Below, one piece after another: positions 1 through 8,190 of a stretch of DNA of 48,309 nt. The translations under genes and the position numbers were made by a program. Location: assembly GCA_945918795.1 (NCBI GenBank), contig CAMEIT010000013.1, forward strand, positions 1 to 48,309. Reading direction: 5' to 3'. Numbering within the stretch: the first letter of the stretch is position 1; each line of letters starts with the position of its first letter. The stretch is from an uncultured Clostridia bacterium (GTDB taxonomy: Bacteria; Bacillota; Clostridia; HGM11327). The notes under the pieces are model-generated. The model saw nothing but the letters and a program-made list of their open reading frames with translations. It had not been told where the DNA came from and searched no databases.

Positions 1-2
1 GT

Positions 3-1352
3 TCATACGCACTGCTTGACGCTTATTACGACATGAATTTGCCACAGCCTATTCTGTCTGTAAAATTACATACAAATACGCCCGAAAAGCTTTATGAAGA
101 AATGGGACGCTTCTTCTTTACTCCGGGATGCCTTACTCCGTCACTCTTCAATGACGACAGCTTGTTTGAGGTGCTTCACGGTGCGGGCATTGAAGAATCA
201 GACCTGCCCGATTATTCAATTGCAGGCTGTCAGGAGCCTCTCATTATGGGCAAGGATAACGGAAACACAACAAACAGTTGGCTGAATCTCGGCAAAATCC
301 TCGAGCTTACATTGAATGACGGCGTTTCCACGATAACAAGCGAGCGCATATTGCCGGCAACAAATGACGATGCAAAGACGATCCTTTCAAATCTGCGTGA
401 AAGATTCTATGCCAACAGCCGCGTTGTAATTGAAGAAATGGCTAAGGCGGCAAACGGAGCATCATGTGCCGTTTCAAATCTGCCTGTTCCGTTCTTAAGC
501 ACGCTCATGGGAGGAATTGAGTCAGGATATGATATGCGTGATACAAAGCATCAGGGCACAAAGTACAACGGAAGCGGATGCCTCATACACGGACTTTCGA
601 TAGTTGCAGACAGCTTTATTGCAGTCGATACGCTTCTTAAGGAACGTCCTCAGGATGCCGAGCGTCTGCTTGAAGCATTGCGCAACAACTTCAAGGGCGA
701 CGATGAGTTGAAATCATACCTTGTTTCCTGCAAGAAATTCGGAAATAACGATGCTGTTGCCGATAATGAAGCGGCAGATGTTGCAAACAGAATTGCAGAT
801 ATGGTTGCAGCACAGAAGAATTATCTCGGCAATCATTTCAGACCTGACTTCAGCACGCCGTCAACACATCTTACGTACGGTTATTGGGTAGGCGCACTGC
901 CTGACGGACGTAACGCACGCGAGATGATGAATTACGGAGTAGACCCGCTTCACGGCGATGCACATTTAGGACTCGGATTCCGCGTACTGTCGCTGTTTAA
1001 GCTTCCGTATAAAAAAATGTGCGGCGGCTATGCGTCACACTTCGGTATCGACCCGAATTATTTCAGAGGAGCAACATATGGGGAAAAGGGCATAGAGTTT
1101 GAAAATAAAGTTTTGAAGCAGCTTTTCTTCAATCCATGCAACGATAACCTTGCACCGTTTTATCTCTATGTAAACGTAACAACTCCGGAGATGCTTCGCA
1201 AAGTGCTTGCTAACCCGAAAAAATACGCTCCGAGCGGCATTTACATTATGAGAATACACGGAACGTTTGTAAACTTCCTTGACTTGTCACCGGCTATACA
1301 GCAGGATATTATTACACGTCTTGATCCAAATTCAACATCTATCGAATGTTAA
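3..1352 (+). CDS. Glycyl radical enzyme (PFL-like), 5' end outside the window
   Basis: The frame is open to the left edge, and the residues before the first ATG (position 33) continue the usual 'LPQP-LSV-LH' segment of glycyl radical enzymes, so this is the C-terminal part of a longer protein. Counting from that ATG, the thiyl-radical cysteine lies in AGCQEP (Cys66, family form GCVEP). The C-terminal glycyl-radical loop reads MRIHGTF (Gly410), aligned to the family's VRVxGY; the following FLDLSPAIQQDII matches the conserved tail. Both radical residues are therefore present, but the glycine loop is divergent: His precedes Gly and Thr replaces the aromatic residue. Family members (PFL, diol/glycerol dehydratases, CutC, HypD) need a radical-SAM activase, which is not in this window. 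The substrate cannot be told. It is followed by sugar kinase and isomerase genes, so a carbohydrate-related role is possible. Confidence 0.8.
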   Translation, partial: SYALLDAYYDMNLPQPILSVKLHTNTPEKLYEEMGRFFFTPGCLTPSLFNDDSLFEVLHGAGIEESDLPDYSIAGCQEPLIMGKDNGNTTNSWLNLGKILELTLNDGVSTITSERILPATNDDAKTILSNLRERFYANSRVVIEEMAKAANGASCAVSNLPVPFLSTLMGGIESGYDMRDTKHQGTKYNGSGCLIHGLSIVADSFIAVDTLLKERPQDAERLLEALRNNFKGDDELKSYLVSCKKFGNNDAVADNEAADVANRIADMVAAQKNYLGNHFRPDFSTPSTHLTYGYWVGALPDGRNAREMMNYGVDPLHGDAHLGLGFRVLSLFKLPYKKMCGGYASHFGIDPNYFRGATYGEKGIEFENKVLKQLFFNPCNDNLAPFYLYVNVTTPEMLRKVLANPKKYAPSGIYIMRIHGTFVNFLDLSPAIQQDIITRLDPNSTSIEC

Positions 1353-1402
1353 AATTCGTTTTGTATAAAATAATTCATTTAACATATGTTAGATAAAACC
1401 GA

Positions 1403-1438
1403 CGGATTATATCATTATACATCATAATGAATAATCCG
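1403..1438. terminator. Hairpin between the glycyl radical enzyme and kinase genes
   Basis: CGGATTAT (1403-1410) pairs with ATAATCCG (1431-1438), and inside them TCATTAT pairs with ATAATGA, giving a stem of about 15 bp with one bulged A and a 5-nt loop. No T-tract follows, so it may be a weak terminator or an mRNA processing/stability element rather than a classical rho-independent terminator. The kinase ribosome site begins about 10 bases later. Confidence 0.45.
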
Positions 1439-1464
1439 CCGATTTATGAAAGGTTTTTTAGATT

Positions 1465-2820
1465 ATGAACGCAGTAGGCATAGATATAGGAACGACAACG
1501 ATCAGCGTTTCCGTTATTGACTCGATAACAGGCAAAACGGTTTATTCCCAAACAGTTGAAAGCAACAGCTTTATTACGACCGAACAAACGTTCGAAAAGA
1601 TTCAGTCGGTAAAAACAATAGAAGATAAGGTAAACAAGCTTGTTTATGCCGTGTTGGAGCAATACAAGCCCATATCGAGTATAGGCGTTACGGGGCAAAT
1701 GCACGGAATAGTATATATTGATTCCGAGGGTGAAGCGTGCAGTGTGCTGTATACATGGCAGGACGCGCGTGCAGACAGGAAAACAGAAAACGGCAATACA
1801 TATTGCGAGGAGATTTTCTCGCTTACAGGCTACAAGGTACCTGCCGGTTACGGAATTGCAACGCATTATTATAATTCATGTAATTCACTCGTGCCGAAAG
1901 AAGCTGTTTGCTTTTCAACGATACATGATTACATAGCAATGCGCCTTTGTCACAACAAAAAGCCCGTTATGCACACTTCAAATGCGGCATCATTCGGCTT
2001 GTTTGACATAAATAAGCTCCGTTTTGACACAAATGCGGTACAAAAGCTCGGCATTAATCCGGCGTTTCTTCCCGAGGTCCTTCAATCTGAAAAGGTAATA
2101 GGATATTGTGAAAATATTCCCGTTTCTGTTGCAATCGGAGACAATCAGGCAAGCTTTATAGGCTCGGTAAGAGATGTCAACAATACTCTGCTAATAAACA
2201 TGGGCACGGGGAGCCAAATATCCGTTCTCGGCAGAGCCGGCACGTCATTCCCGTCGGGAGAAGTGCGCCCGTTAAACTCAAATGAATACATACTTGTAGG
2301 CAGTGCTCTTTGCGGCGGCAGGGCATATGCTTGCCTCGAAAAGTTTTTCAGAGCGACTTTTGAGGCGTACGGCGTTAAAATCGATTCGGCATACGATTTC
2401 ATGAACAGGATAGCCGAAGCGGCTTATCCGCCCGAAAACGAGCTTATAACGGACACTTCATTTTCGGGCAAGCGAATTGCACCCGATGTGAGAGGCAGTA
2501 TAAGCAATATATGCGTTGATAATTTTACTCCGGAACAGCTTATTTGCAGTGTACTCAAAGGCACCGTAAAGGAGCTTTACGATATGTATTCCGAAATCAG
2601 CGCATCACTTCCGATTAAGCCGACTGTTTTGGCAGCATCTGGAAACGGCTTCAGAAAATGTGCCGTATGGCGCCATATTGCCGAGGATGTTTTCGGCATG
2701 AAGGTGTGTATCCCCGCGCATAAGGAAGAAGCGGCGTACGGTGCCTCGGTATTCGGGCTTGCCGCGTGCGGAATGTATCCGAGCGTTGCCGATGCGCAGA
2801 AAATTATACAGTACATTTAA
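1465..2820 (+). CDS. FGGY-family carbohydrate kinase, sedoheptulokinase-like
   Basis: A 451-residue two-domain sugar kinase expected to phosphorylate a ketose with ATP in the cytoplasm. The N-terminal phosphate-binding strand GIDIGTTT (5-12), substrate-side GVTGQMHG (74-81) and TWQDAR, the FSTIHDYIA segment, and AIGDNQAS with catalytic base Asp226 are all visible. GVTGQMHG, TWQDAR, the GYGIAT segment and the TIHDY block look closer to sedoheptulose kinases than to xylulokinase, but substrate choice in FGGY kinases cannot be read reliably from motifs. The start is an ATG about 11 bases after GAAAGG. It lies between a glycyl radical enzyme and a mannose-6-phosphate isomerase on the same strand, suggesting a small sugar-utilisation operon that begins left of the window. 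Confidence 0.8.
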   Translation: MNAVGIDIGTTTISVSVIDSITGKTVYSQTVESNSFITTEQTFEKIQSVKTIEDKVNKLVYAVLEQYKPISSIGVTGQMHGIVYIDSEGEACSVLYTWQDARADRKTENGNTYCEEIFSLTGYKVPAGYGIATHYYNSCNSLVPKEAVCFSTIHDYIAMRLCHNKKPVMHTSNAASFGLFDINKLRFDTNAVQKLGINPAFLPEVLQSEKVIGYCENIPVSVAIGDNQASFIGSVRDVNNTLLINMGTGSQISVLGRAGTSFPSGEVRPLNSNEYILVGSALCGGRAYACLEKFFRATFEAYGVKIDSAYDFMNRIAEAAYPPENELITDTSFSGKRIAPDVRGSISNICVDNFTPEQLICSVLKGTVKELYDMYSEISASLPIKPTVLAASGNGFRKCAVWRHIAEDVFGMKVCIPAHKEEAAYGASVFGLAACGMYPSVADAQKIIQYI

Positions 2821-2876
2821 CCGAAATTTTCACTGTTCGGTTTGGTAATACACTGATATTAAAGGAGAAAATAAAC

Positions 2877-3938
2877 ATGACAGAAAAAAATATTGTAAAT
2901 AATCCCATATTTTTTGAACGCAACCGTGTTGCAAGAATATATACAGGCGGAAAATTGTTTTCGGGCTTTTTCGGTGATGAGCCTGTTGACGGTTTTTTAC
3001 CGGAAGAATGGGTTTGCTCAACAGTAAGTGCTTTGAATGAGGGAAGCACGGTTAAAAACGAGGGACTTTCCGTTGTTCGCGGAACGGATATATTATTTAC
3101 CGATCTTATCAAAAATTATCATGACGAGCTTTTGGGCAACCGCAAAGCTTTTCCCGTGCTTGTAAAACTGCTTGACAGTGCCGTTCGTCTGCCTATTCAG
3201 GCGCACCCCGATAAAGAATATTCAAGAAAGTATTTTTCATCCGATTTCGGCAAGGCTGAATCATGGGTCGTTGTTGACACGAGGGAAGACGCTTGCCTTT
3301 ACTTCGGTTTCAAGAATAAAATCACAAAAGAAGAATTCCGTGCGGCAGTAGAGCGCAACTACGATGACCCCGACTGCATGGAACCGCTTGTAAACCGCAT
3401 ACCCGTTAAAAAAGGTGACGTTTATTTTGTACCTGCTAAAATGGTTCACGCAATCGGCGCAGGCTGTCTTATACTTGAGACGCAGGAGCCTACCGATTTT
3501 ACAATACAGCCCGAAGCATGGTGCGTAGGCAACAGAATAAGCGAGCAGACAATGTACATGGGGCTTGACGAGGATATTGCACTTGACGTTTTCGATTATG
3601 ATATATACGGCGAAAAGGCAATAGCAGCTGGCAAGAAGGAGCCTGTTGTTTTATACGAAAAAGACGGAGTAAAGCGCGAAAGCCTTATTTCTTATTCCGA
3701 TACGCCGTGCTTTGCCGTAAACAGAATCACATTAAAATCCGCGTCAACCACGGACTTCACAGCTCCCGCAATTTATATTGTTACTGAGGGCAACGGAAAA
3801 ATCGTTTGCGGTGAAAACACGTTTGATGTTCACAAGGGTGATTATTTCTTTGCACCGTACAGCATAAAGGATAAATTCAGCGTAACAACCGACGGCAATA
3901 TGGAGATCGTTGAATGCCTCCCTGCACTTGAAGCCTGA
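2877..3938 (+). CDS. manA: Class I mannose-6-phosphate isomerase
   Basis: Interconverts mannose-6-phosphate and fructose-6-phosphate in the cytoplasm. The 353-residue cupin-type protein matches the short Gram-positive ManA group. The zinc-binding QAHPD (108-112) and LETQEPTDF segments and GDVYFVPAKMVHAIG are present, and a second beta-barrel of the AIYIVTEGNGKI type closes the protein. The open frame extends upstream into the kinase, but the ATG at 2877 has AAAGGAG nine bases before it and is clearly the start. It follows the kinase by 56 bases and ends at a strong bidirectional terminator, so it is the last gene of the unit. Only the substrate specificity is uncertain, since some members act on other aldose phosphates. 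Confidence 0.88.
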   Translation: MTEKNIVNNPIFFERNRVARIYTGGKLFSGFFGDEPVDGFLPEEWVCSTVSALNEGSTVKNEGLSVVRGTDILFTDLIKNYHDELLGNRKAFPVLVKLLDSAVRLPIQAHPDKEYSRKYFSSDFGKAESWVVVDTREDACLYFGFKNKITKEEFRAAVERNYDDPDCMEPLVNRIPVKKGDVYFVPAKMVHAIGAGCLILETQEPTDFTIQPEAWCVGNRISEQTMYMGLDEDIALDVFDYDIYGEKAIAAGKKEPVVLYEKDGVKRESLISYSDTPCFAVNRITLKSASTTDFTAPAIYIVTEGNGKIVCGENTFDVHKGDYFFAPYSIKDKFSVTTDGNMEIVECLPALEA

Positions 3939-3956
3939 AAAATAAATTTGTATATA

Positions 3957-3996
3957 AAAACTCCTCCGTCTGTATTTCACAAAACGGAGGAGTTTT
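3957..3996. terminator. Bidirectional rho-independent terminator
   Basis: AAAACTCCTCCGT (3957-3969) and ACGGAGGAGTTTT (3984-3996) form a 13-bp perfect stem with a 14-nt loop. A-rich and T-rich flanks let it serve both the manA unit and the convergent CNNM/CBS gene. Confidence 0.92.
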
Positions 3997-4021
3997 GGTT
4001 TTACACATCAAATTTTTGTTC

Positions 4022-5377
4022 TCAATCGATTTCATCCGTTGAATCGTCATCATTGCAGAGCTTTGTAATCAAAACCTTGATTATTCTGTTGTTTGTCTGC
4101 TTTATGACCTTAAGACGTATATTGTCAACAACAATATCTATATTTTCGTCCTTGTGCGGAATGTGACCTATTGAATAAACTATAAGTCCCGCCACGGTAT
4201 CATACTTAACATTGCTGTCGTCAAGCTCAAGGTCAAGCTCTGTATTCAACTCGTGAATTGCCACAGTACCGTTTACTATGTAGCTGTTTTCGTCCTGCTT
4301 TACAATATCGGATTCGTCGTCAAATTCATCGTTTATATTTCCGACTATTTCCTCAACAAGGTCCTCCATTGTAACAAGACCGGAAAAACCTCCGAATTCA
4401 TCCAATAGGAAAGCCATCTGCTGATTTACGGCCTTCATTTTTCTGAACAATTCGTCGGCGTCTATAAATTCTCTTGCGAAAAACGGATCACGCATTATGC
4501 TTTTAAGGTCGACCTTATCAAAGCCGTTTTTATGTGCGCTTGTAAGAATATCCTTGACATTTATTACGCCGATAATGTTGTCAATCGAATCCTTATAAAC
4601 AGGAACACGTGTGTATTTTTCATTCAGCATTTTTTCTATGTTTTCAGATGTGTCATCGTCAATATCGATCATAAACACATCAACACGGGGAGTCATGAGG
4701 TCTGTCGCGTTCAAATGATAGAATTTCAGCGTTGATTCTATAATTTTCTGCTTATCCTCGCCTATTGAGCCGTCGCTGACGCCCTCTGTTACAACATCGA
4801 TAATATCGTCATCCGATACCTTTTCTTCATCGACATCCTTATCAATCTTAAACAGCTTTGCAAGAAGATTACAGCTGCCCGAAAGCAGTCTGACAAACGG
4901 GGAAGCAACAAATTTGACCGCGAGAAGAACTCCGGCAAAATTCATTGACGTCTGTTCCGGATTGCGCAGTGCAATACGCTTTGGCAACAATTCACCGAAT
5001 ATCAATGTTACATACGACAATATGAGCGTTATAAGTATCAACGATATTTTATCGCCGTACGGAATACCTATCTTAAAAAGCCATTTTCCAAAGCCTTCAG
5101 ACAGTGTTACAGAAGCAGTTGCCGATGAAAAGAAGCCCGCCAATGTTATTCCGACCTGTATTGTCGATAAAAACTTTGTTTCGTCACTTGCAAGCTTTTC
5201 AACATTCTGAGCTTTTTTGTTTCCCTCAGAAGCTAAACGTTTAATTTTGTTTTTGTTGGCAGATACCACAGCCAGCTCCGCAGCAGCAAAGAACGCATTA
5301 ATAGCAGTCAATACGATTATCAATACTATCTGCGGCATAATACTTGCAGTATCCGCGTCAGGATCATCTGATTCCAT
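4022..5377 (-). CDS. CNNM/CBS/CorC-domain membrane protein (hemolysin C family)
   Basis: A 451-residue membrane protein of the HlyC/CorC (TlyC, UPF0053) family, thought to take part in Mg2+/divalent cation or Na+ transport; direct evidence for haemolysis in this family is weak. The order is: N-terminal hydrophobic helices of the CNNM (DUF21) domain (about 12-170, including FFAAAELAVVSANK and GELLPKRIAL), a pair of CBS domains (about 215-340, with MTPRVDV and FLLDEFGGFSGLVTMEDLVEEIVG), and a C-terminal CorC_HlyC domain (about 360-440). It has an acidic C-terminus. The start ATG follows AAAGGAG by seven bases. It is monocistronic, with its own sigma-A promoter and a shared terminator. Confidence 0.9.
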   Translation of the reverse strand: MESDDPDADTASIMPQIVLIIVLTAINAFFAAAELAVVSANKNKIKRLASEGNKKAQNVEKLASDETKFLSTIQVGITLAGFFSSATASVTLSEGFGKWLFKIGIPYGDKISLILITLILSYVTLIFGELLPKRIALRNPEQTSMNFAGVLLAVKFVASPFVRLLSGSCNLLAKLFKIDKDVDEEKVSDDDIIDVVTEGVSDGSIGEDKQKIIESTLKFYHLNATDLMTPRVDVFMIDIDDDTSENIEKMLNEKYTRVPVYKDSIDNIIGVINVKDILTSAHKNGFDKVDLKSIMRDPFFAREFIDADELFRKMKAVNQQMAFLLDEFGGFSGLVTMEDLVEEIVGNINDEFDDESDIVKQDENSYIVNGTVAIHELNTELDLELDDSNVKYDTVAGLIVYSIGHIPHKDENIDIVVDNIRLKVIKQTNNRIIKVLITKLCNDDDSTDEID

Positions 5378-5451
5378 TTTATACTCCTTTTAAATATAAA
5401 TAAAATATTAAACAATAATACGGATTTACATCCATATCTCATTTAATCAAT

Positions 5452-5480
5452 ATTGTAACATGGATATATGATTTTGTCAA
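5452..5480 (-). promoter_or_regulatory. Sigma-A promoter of the CNNM/CBS gene
   Basis: On the minus strand TTGACA (5480-5475) and TACAAT (5457-5452) are separated by 17 bases. It lies about 75 bases upstream of the gene start. Confidence 0.75.
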
Positions 5481-5551
5481 CGATATTTTTTTCATTTTGT
5501 GCATAATTTTTGCCCGATTTTTACTCTGCCGCAAATTCATTTTGAACGCAC

Positions 5552-5622
5552 AACGGCTCACAATATTCAGCCTCGGTTTTAACAATATGGTATTTCCGAG
5601 CCGTAAAATATCATGAGCCGTT
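5552..5622. repeat. 71-bp imperfect palindrome
   Basis: AACGGCTCA (5552-5560) and TGAGCCGTT (5614-5622) are perfect arms. Inside them, ATATT/AATAT and CTCGG/CCGAG continue the symmetry almost to the centre. It sits 30 bases after the stop of the small minus-strand gene. No T-tract follows, so it could be a terminator without U-run, a small REP-like element or a protein site. The rest of the 275-base gap holds only the promoter of the CNNM gene. Confidence 0.5.
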
Positions 5623-5652
5623 TGAAGTGATTTACATTACCGATTTATAATT

Positions 5653-5856
5653 TCAGCTTTTGAGCTTCTTTATCAGCTTGCGCACTTTGTCCTGCTGACT
5701 TTTTTCTATCATGGGGAGTATGCGGTTTGCAAGCGTTATTGCCTGCGAGGAGCTTATTCCAGCCTCTCCGCTTTTTACCATTTTTACCAGCTTATCAATT
5801 GCTTCGTCGTTATTGAGATCCTTCATGGAATCAAGCACCTTTTTTATATCTGTCAT
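5653..5856 (-). CDS. Small helical protein of unknown function (67 aa)
   Basis: I do not recognise the family. The 67-residue product is charged, lysine-rich and looks all-helical, with no membrane segment or signal peptide and no cysteine. The ATG is preceded by AAAGGA at about 11 bases. It is divergent from another unknown gene of 209 residues, sharing a 128-base promoter region. The compositional bias (regular Leu/Ile/Val spacing, KLIKKLKS tail) would suit a small cytoplasmic binding or coiled-coil protein. Confidence 0.6.
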   Translation of the reverse strand: MTDIKKVLDSMKDLNNDEAIDKLVKMVKSGEAGISSSQAITLANRILPMIEKSQQDKVRKLIKKLKS

Positions 5857-5925
5857 TGCCTTTGATTTCCTTTCATTAAATACAGTTGTCTGTTTTTACT
5901 TCAATCTATTCCGATGCCATATTAT

Positions 5926-5954
5926 TTGTGACATAAAGGCGGTGTCGACATAAT
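5926..5954 (+). promoter_or_regulatory. Probable sigma-A promoter of the 208-aa gene
   Basis: TTGTGA (5926-5931) and CATAAT (5949-5954) have a 17-base spacer, about 30 bases upstream of the start codon. Both hexamers deviate from consensus, so the assignment is moderate. Confidence 0.5.
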
Positions 5955-5984
5955 ATGAAGTAAGGAAAATAAAGAGGTGTGATT

Positions 5985-6611
5985 ATGGATACTGATGCTT
6001 TGATAATATGTGAAGAAGAAAATGAAATCCGGGAAAATGAAATCGAAGAAAGCAAAACCGGAAAAGGACCCAATATGATAGTGAAGCTGAGCGATATGCT
6101 GAAAAACAATCCCGAGATTCCGGATGCGCTCAGAGATCTTACGCCGTATTTTTCTCCGGGAATGCGCCCCAAAATAGCACAGATAGCGGCATTCGGGGAT
6201 TTTATGATGAGAATGTCGGATACATCATCGTTTACAGTGAGCGCAACAGAGGAGCCTCGTGACATATCGGGCATTTACGGCACATTAAAAAAATATATAC
6301 CTATGAACAAAAGACAAAACATCGATACTGTAATGGGTTTTGTTGACAACATCAAAATAAAAATGAATCCCAAGCCTGCCGCAAACGGACTTGAAAACAT
6401 AATAAATATGCTCACACGCCTGAACGAGCTGAATAAAATCGCAGCTTCCGTAGGGGCAGCAGAGAAAATTGCAACTGCAATAAGCAGTCCCGACAAAAAA
6501 GACTCAATGGATACTGACGGCATGGTTTCTCTGATAAACAGCCTTATGGGAGGAGATAAAATGAAGCAGATAGGCTCGATGCTTGACAAAATACTGGGAG
6601 GAAATAAATAG
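5985..6611 (+). CDS. Soluble protein of unknown function (208 aa)
   Basis: No family recognised. The ATG at 5985 is preferred over an in-frame GTG two codons earlier, because AGAGG (5973-5977) is then seven bases away. The protein has an acidic Glu-rich N-terminus (about 1-28), a helical middle with DALRDLTPYFSPGMRPKIAQ, and a Gly/Met-rich C-terminus ending SLMGGDKMKQIGSMLDKILG. There is no signal peptide or membrane helix. The SPGMRPKI segment and repeated short amphipathic helices suggest a structural or scaffolding protein, but this is a guess. It is separated from the miaB operon by an independent promoter. Confidence 0.65.
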   Translation: MDTDALIICEEENEIRENEIEESKTGKGPNMIVKLSDMLKNNPEIPDALRDLTPYFSPGMRPKIAQIAAFGDFMMRMSDTSSFTVSATEEPRDISGIYGTLKKYIPMNKRQNIDTVMGFVDNIKIKMNPKPAANGLENIINMLTRLNELNKIAASVGAAEKIATAISSPDKKDSMDTDGMVSLINSLMGGDKMKQIGSMLDKILGGNK

Positions 6612-6628
6612 ATTTTGCGGAAATAATA

Positions 6629-6657
6629 TTGAAAAAATATGCTTTTTGTGGTACAAT
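6629..6657 (+). promoter_or_regulatory. Sigma-A promoter of the miaB-mutSL-miaA operon
   Basis: TTGAAA (6629-6634) and TACAAT (6652-6657) with a 17-base spacer. It starts right after the stop of the preceding gene and gives a leader of roughly 85 bases to the miaB start. Confidence 0.7.
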
Positions 6658-6747
6658 AAACTATAATTCGATAGATAGGTCATTCTGCTTGCAAGCGGAT
6701 TTAAGGCTTTGCAAACGTCTGATTTTCTTTTAAGGAGAAAATATTCA

Positions 6748-8172
6748 TTGGGATCAAATATCATCAATCTTTCCGATAATGCCGAATTCAATAAGGCTGT
6801 CGGCGAGCTAAGACAAATTAATACAGGTATCATAAGGCATTACTATATATACACATTCGGCTGTCAGATGAATGTGCATGATTCCGAGATTCTCTCGGGA
6901 ATACTCAGCGAATGCGGATTTCACCCGTCGCCAAAGGCTGAGAATGCCGACGTGATTTTAATAAATACGTGCTGCATACGTGACCACGCCGAACAAAAAA
7001 CGCTCGGTCTTTTGGGAACGCTCAAGGAATTAAAGGCTCAAAATCCGTCACTCGTAATAGGAATTATAGGCTGTATGACGCAACAGCTTGATTTTGCAAA
7101 GAAAATAAAAGCAAAATTCCCGTACGTGGATATAATTTTAGGCACAAACTGTGCCGATAAATTGCCTGCCGCAGTGCTTAATGCCTATACCGTTGAGGAT
7201 TCAAAAAAGCGTCGCACACTATATCATGACGATAACGACAGCTCCATTATTGAAAACGCGCCTGTAAAGCGTTCACGCAGTGTAACATCGTGGCTCAATA
7301 TCATGTACGGGTGCAATAATTTCTGTACGTACTGCATTGTTCCGTACGTAAGAGGCAGGGAGAGAAGCCGCTCGCCCGAAGCAATATTAAGAGAAGTCAA
7401 AGAGCTTGCCGAAAACGGCACAAAGGAAATTACTCTTCTCGGGCAAAACGTAAATTCATACGGTAAAGAGCTTGATTATTCATTTGCGCGCCTGATAAGG
7501 GAAATAAACAAGGTTGACGGAATAGAGCGCATTCGCTTTATGACTTCGCACCCCAAGGACATATCCGATGAGCTTATATCGGCGTTCGGTGAATGCGAAA
7601 AGCTGTGCGAGCATTTGCATCTGCCTTTGCAGTCGGGAAGCGACAAAATATTAAAGGATATGAACCGTAAATACGATTTTGCAAAATACAGCGAGATCAC
7701 AAAAAAACTGCGCCAAACTCAGCCTGCAATCGAAATATCCACCGACATTATAGTTGGATTTCCGGGAGAAACGGACGACGACTTCAAGCGCACACTTGAC
7801 GCAGTGGAGGAAATGAGGTTTTCATTTGCTTTCATGTTTGCTTATTCTCCGAGAAACGGCACAAAAGCGGCGGCTATGGAAAATCAGATTCCGAACGCTC
7901 TGAAAAAAGAGCGTCTTAATACTCTCATTGCAAAGCAAAATGAAATAAGCGCCCAAATAAGCTCGGAATATATCGGCAAAACAGTCGAGATACTTTCCGA
8001 GGGCAGAGTCTCGGATGAGGACGAGGATGCTGTTGATAAAACAAAGCAAATGGGGCGCACAAGAACAAATAAGAAAGTGTATTTTGTCGGCGACGACGAT
8101 ACAAGCGGAAAAATATTACACGCGAAAATAAACAACTCGGTATCCGTCACACTTGGCGGAGAAATAGTCTGA
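6748..8172 (+). CDS. miaB: tRNA-2-methylthio-N6-dimethylallyladenosine synthase
   Basis: A radical-SAM methylthiotransferase that adds a methylthio group to i6A37 of tRNAs reading codons that start with U. Domain order is the N-terminal MTTase domain (FGCQMNVHDSE, INTCCIRDHAE and IGCM carry the auxiliary cluster cysteines), the radical-SAM core with NNFCTYCIVPY (CxxxCxxC) and RGRERSR, and a C-terminal TRAM domain. The frame runs further upstream, but AAGGAG (6732-6737) places the start at the TTG of 6748, giving 474 residues. It shares an operon with miaA, the enzyme making its i6A substrate, four genes downstream. The gap to mutS is 18 bases. Confidence 0.93.
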   Translation: MGSNIINLSDNAEFNKAVGELRQINTGIIRHYYIYTFGCQMNVHDSEILSGILSECGFHPSPKAENADVILINTCCIRDHAEQKTLGLLGTLKELKAQNPSLVIGIIGCMTQQLDFAKKIKAKFPYVDIILGTNCADKLPAAVLNAYTVEDSKKRRTLYHDDNDSSIIENAPVKRSRSVTSWLNIMYGCNNFCTYCIVPYVRGRERSRSPEAILREVKELAENGTKEITLLGQNVNSYGKELDYSFARLIREINKVDGIERIRFMTSHPKDISDELISAFGECEKLCEHLHLPLQSGSDKILKDMNRKYDFAKYSEITKKLRQTQPAIEISTDIIVGFPGETDDDFKRTLDAVEEMRFSFAFMFAYSPRNGTKAAAMENQIPNALKKERLNTLIAKQNEISAQISSEYIGKTVEILSEGRVSDEDEDAVDKTKQMGRTRTNKKVYFVGDDDTSGKILHAKINNSVSVTLGGEIV

Positions 8173-8190
8173 GATACGGAGTAAAACGAT

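Noticed and set aside
1353..1464. Riboswitch before the kinase gene
   Set aside because: Only one AT-rich hairpin is present and no known aptamer consensus is recognisable in 112 bases.
1444..1866. Minus-strand open frame of 140 residues over the kinase gene
   Set aside because: It lies antisense to a well-supported FGGY kinase, has no ribosome site and its cysteine/tyrosine-rich composition is typical of antisense shadows.
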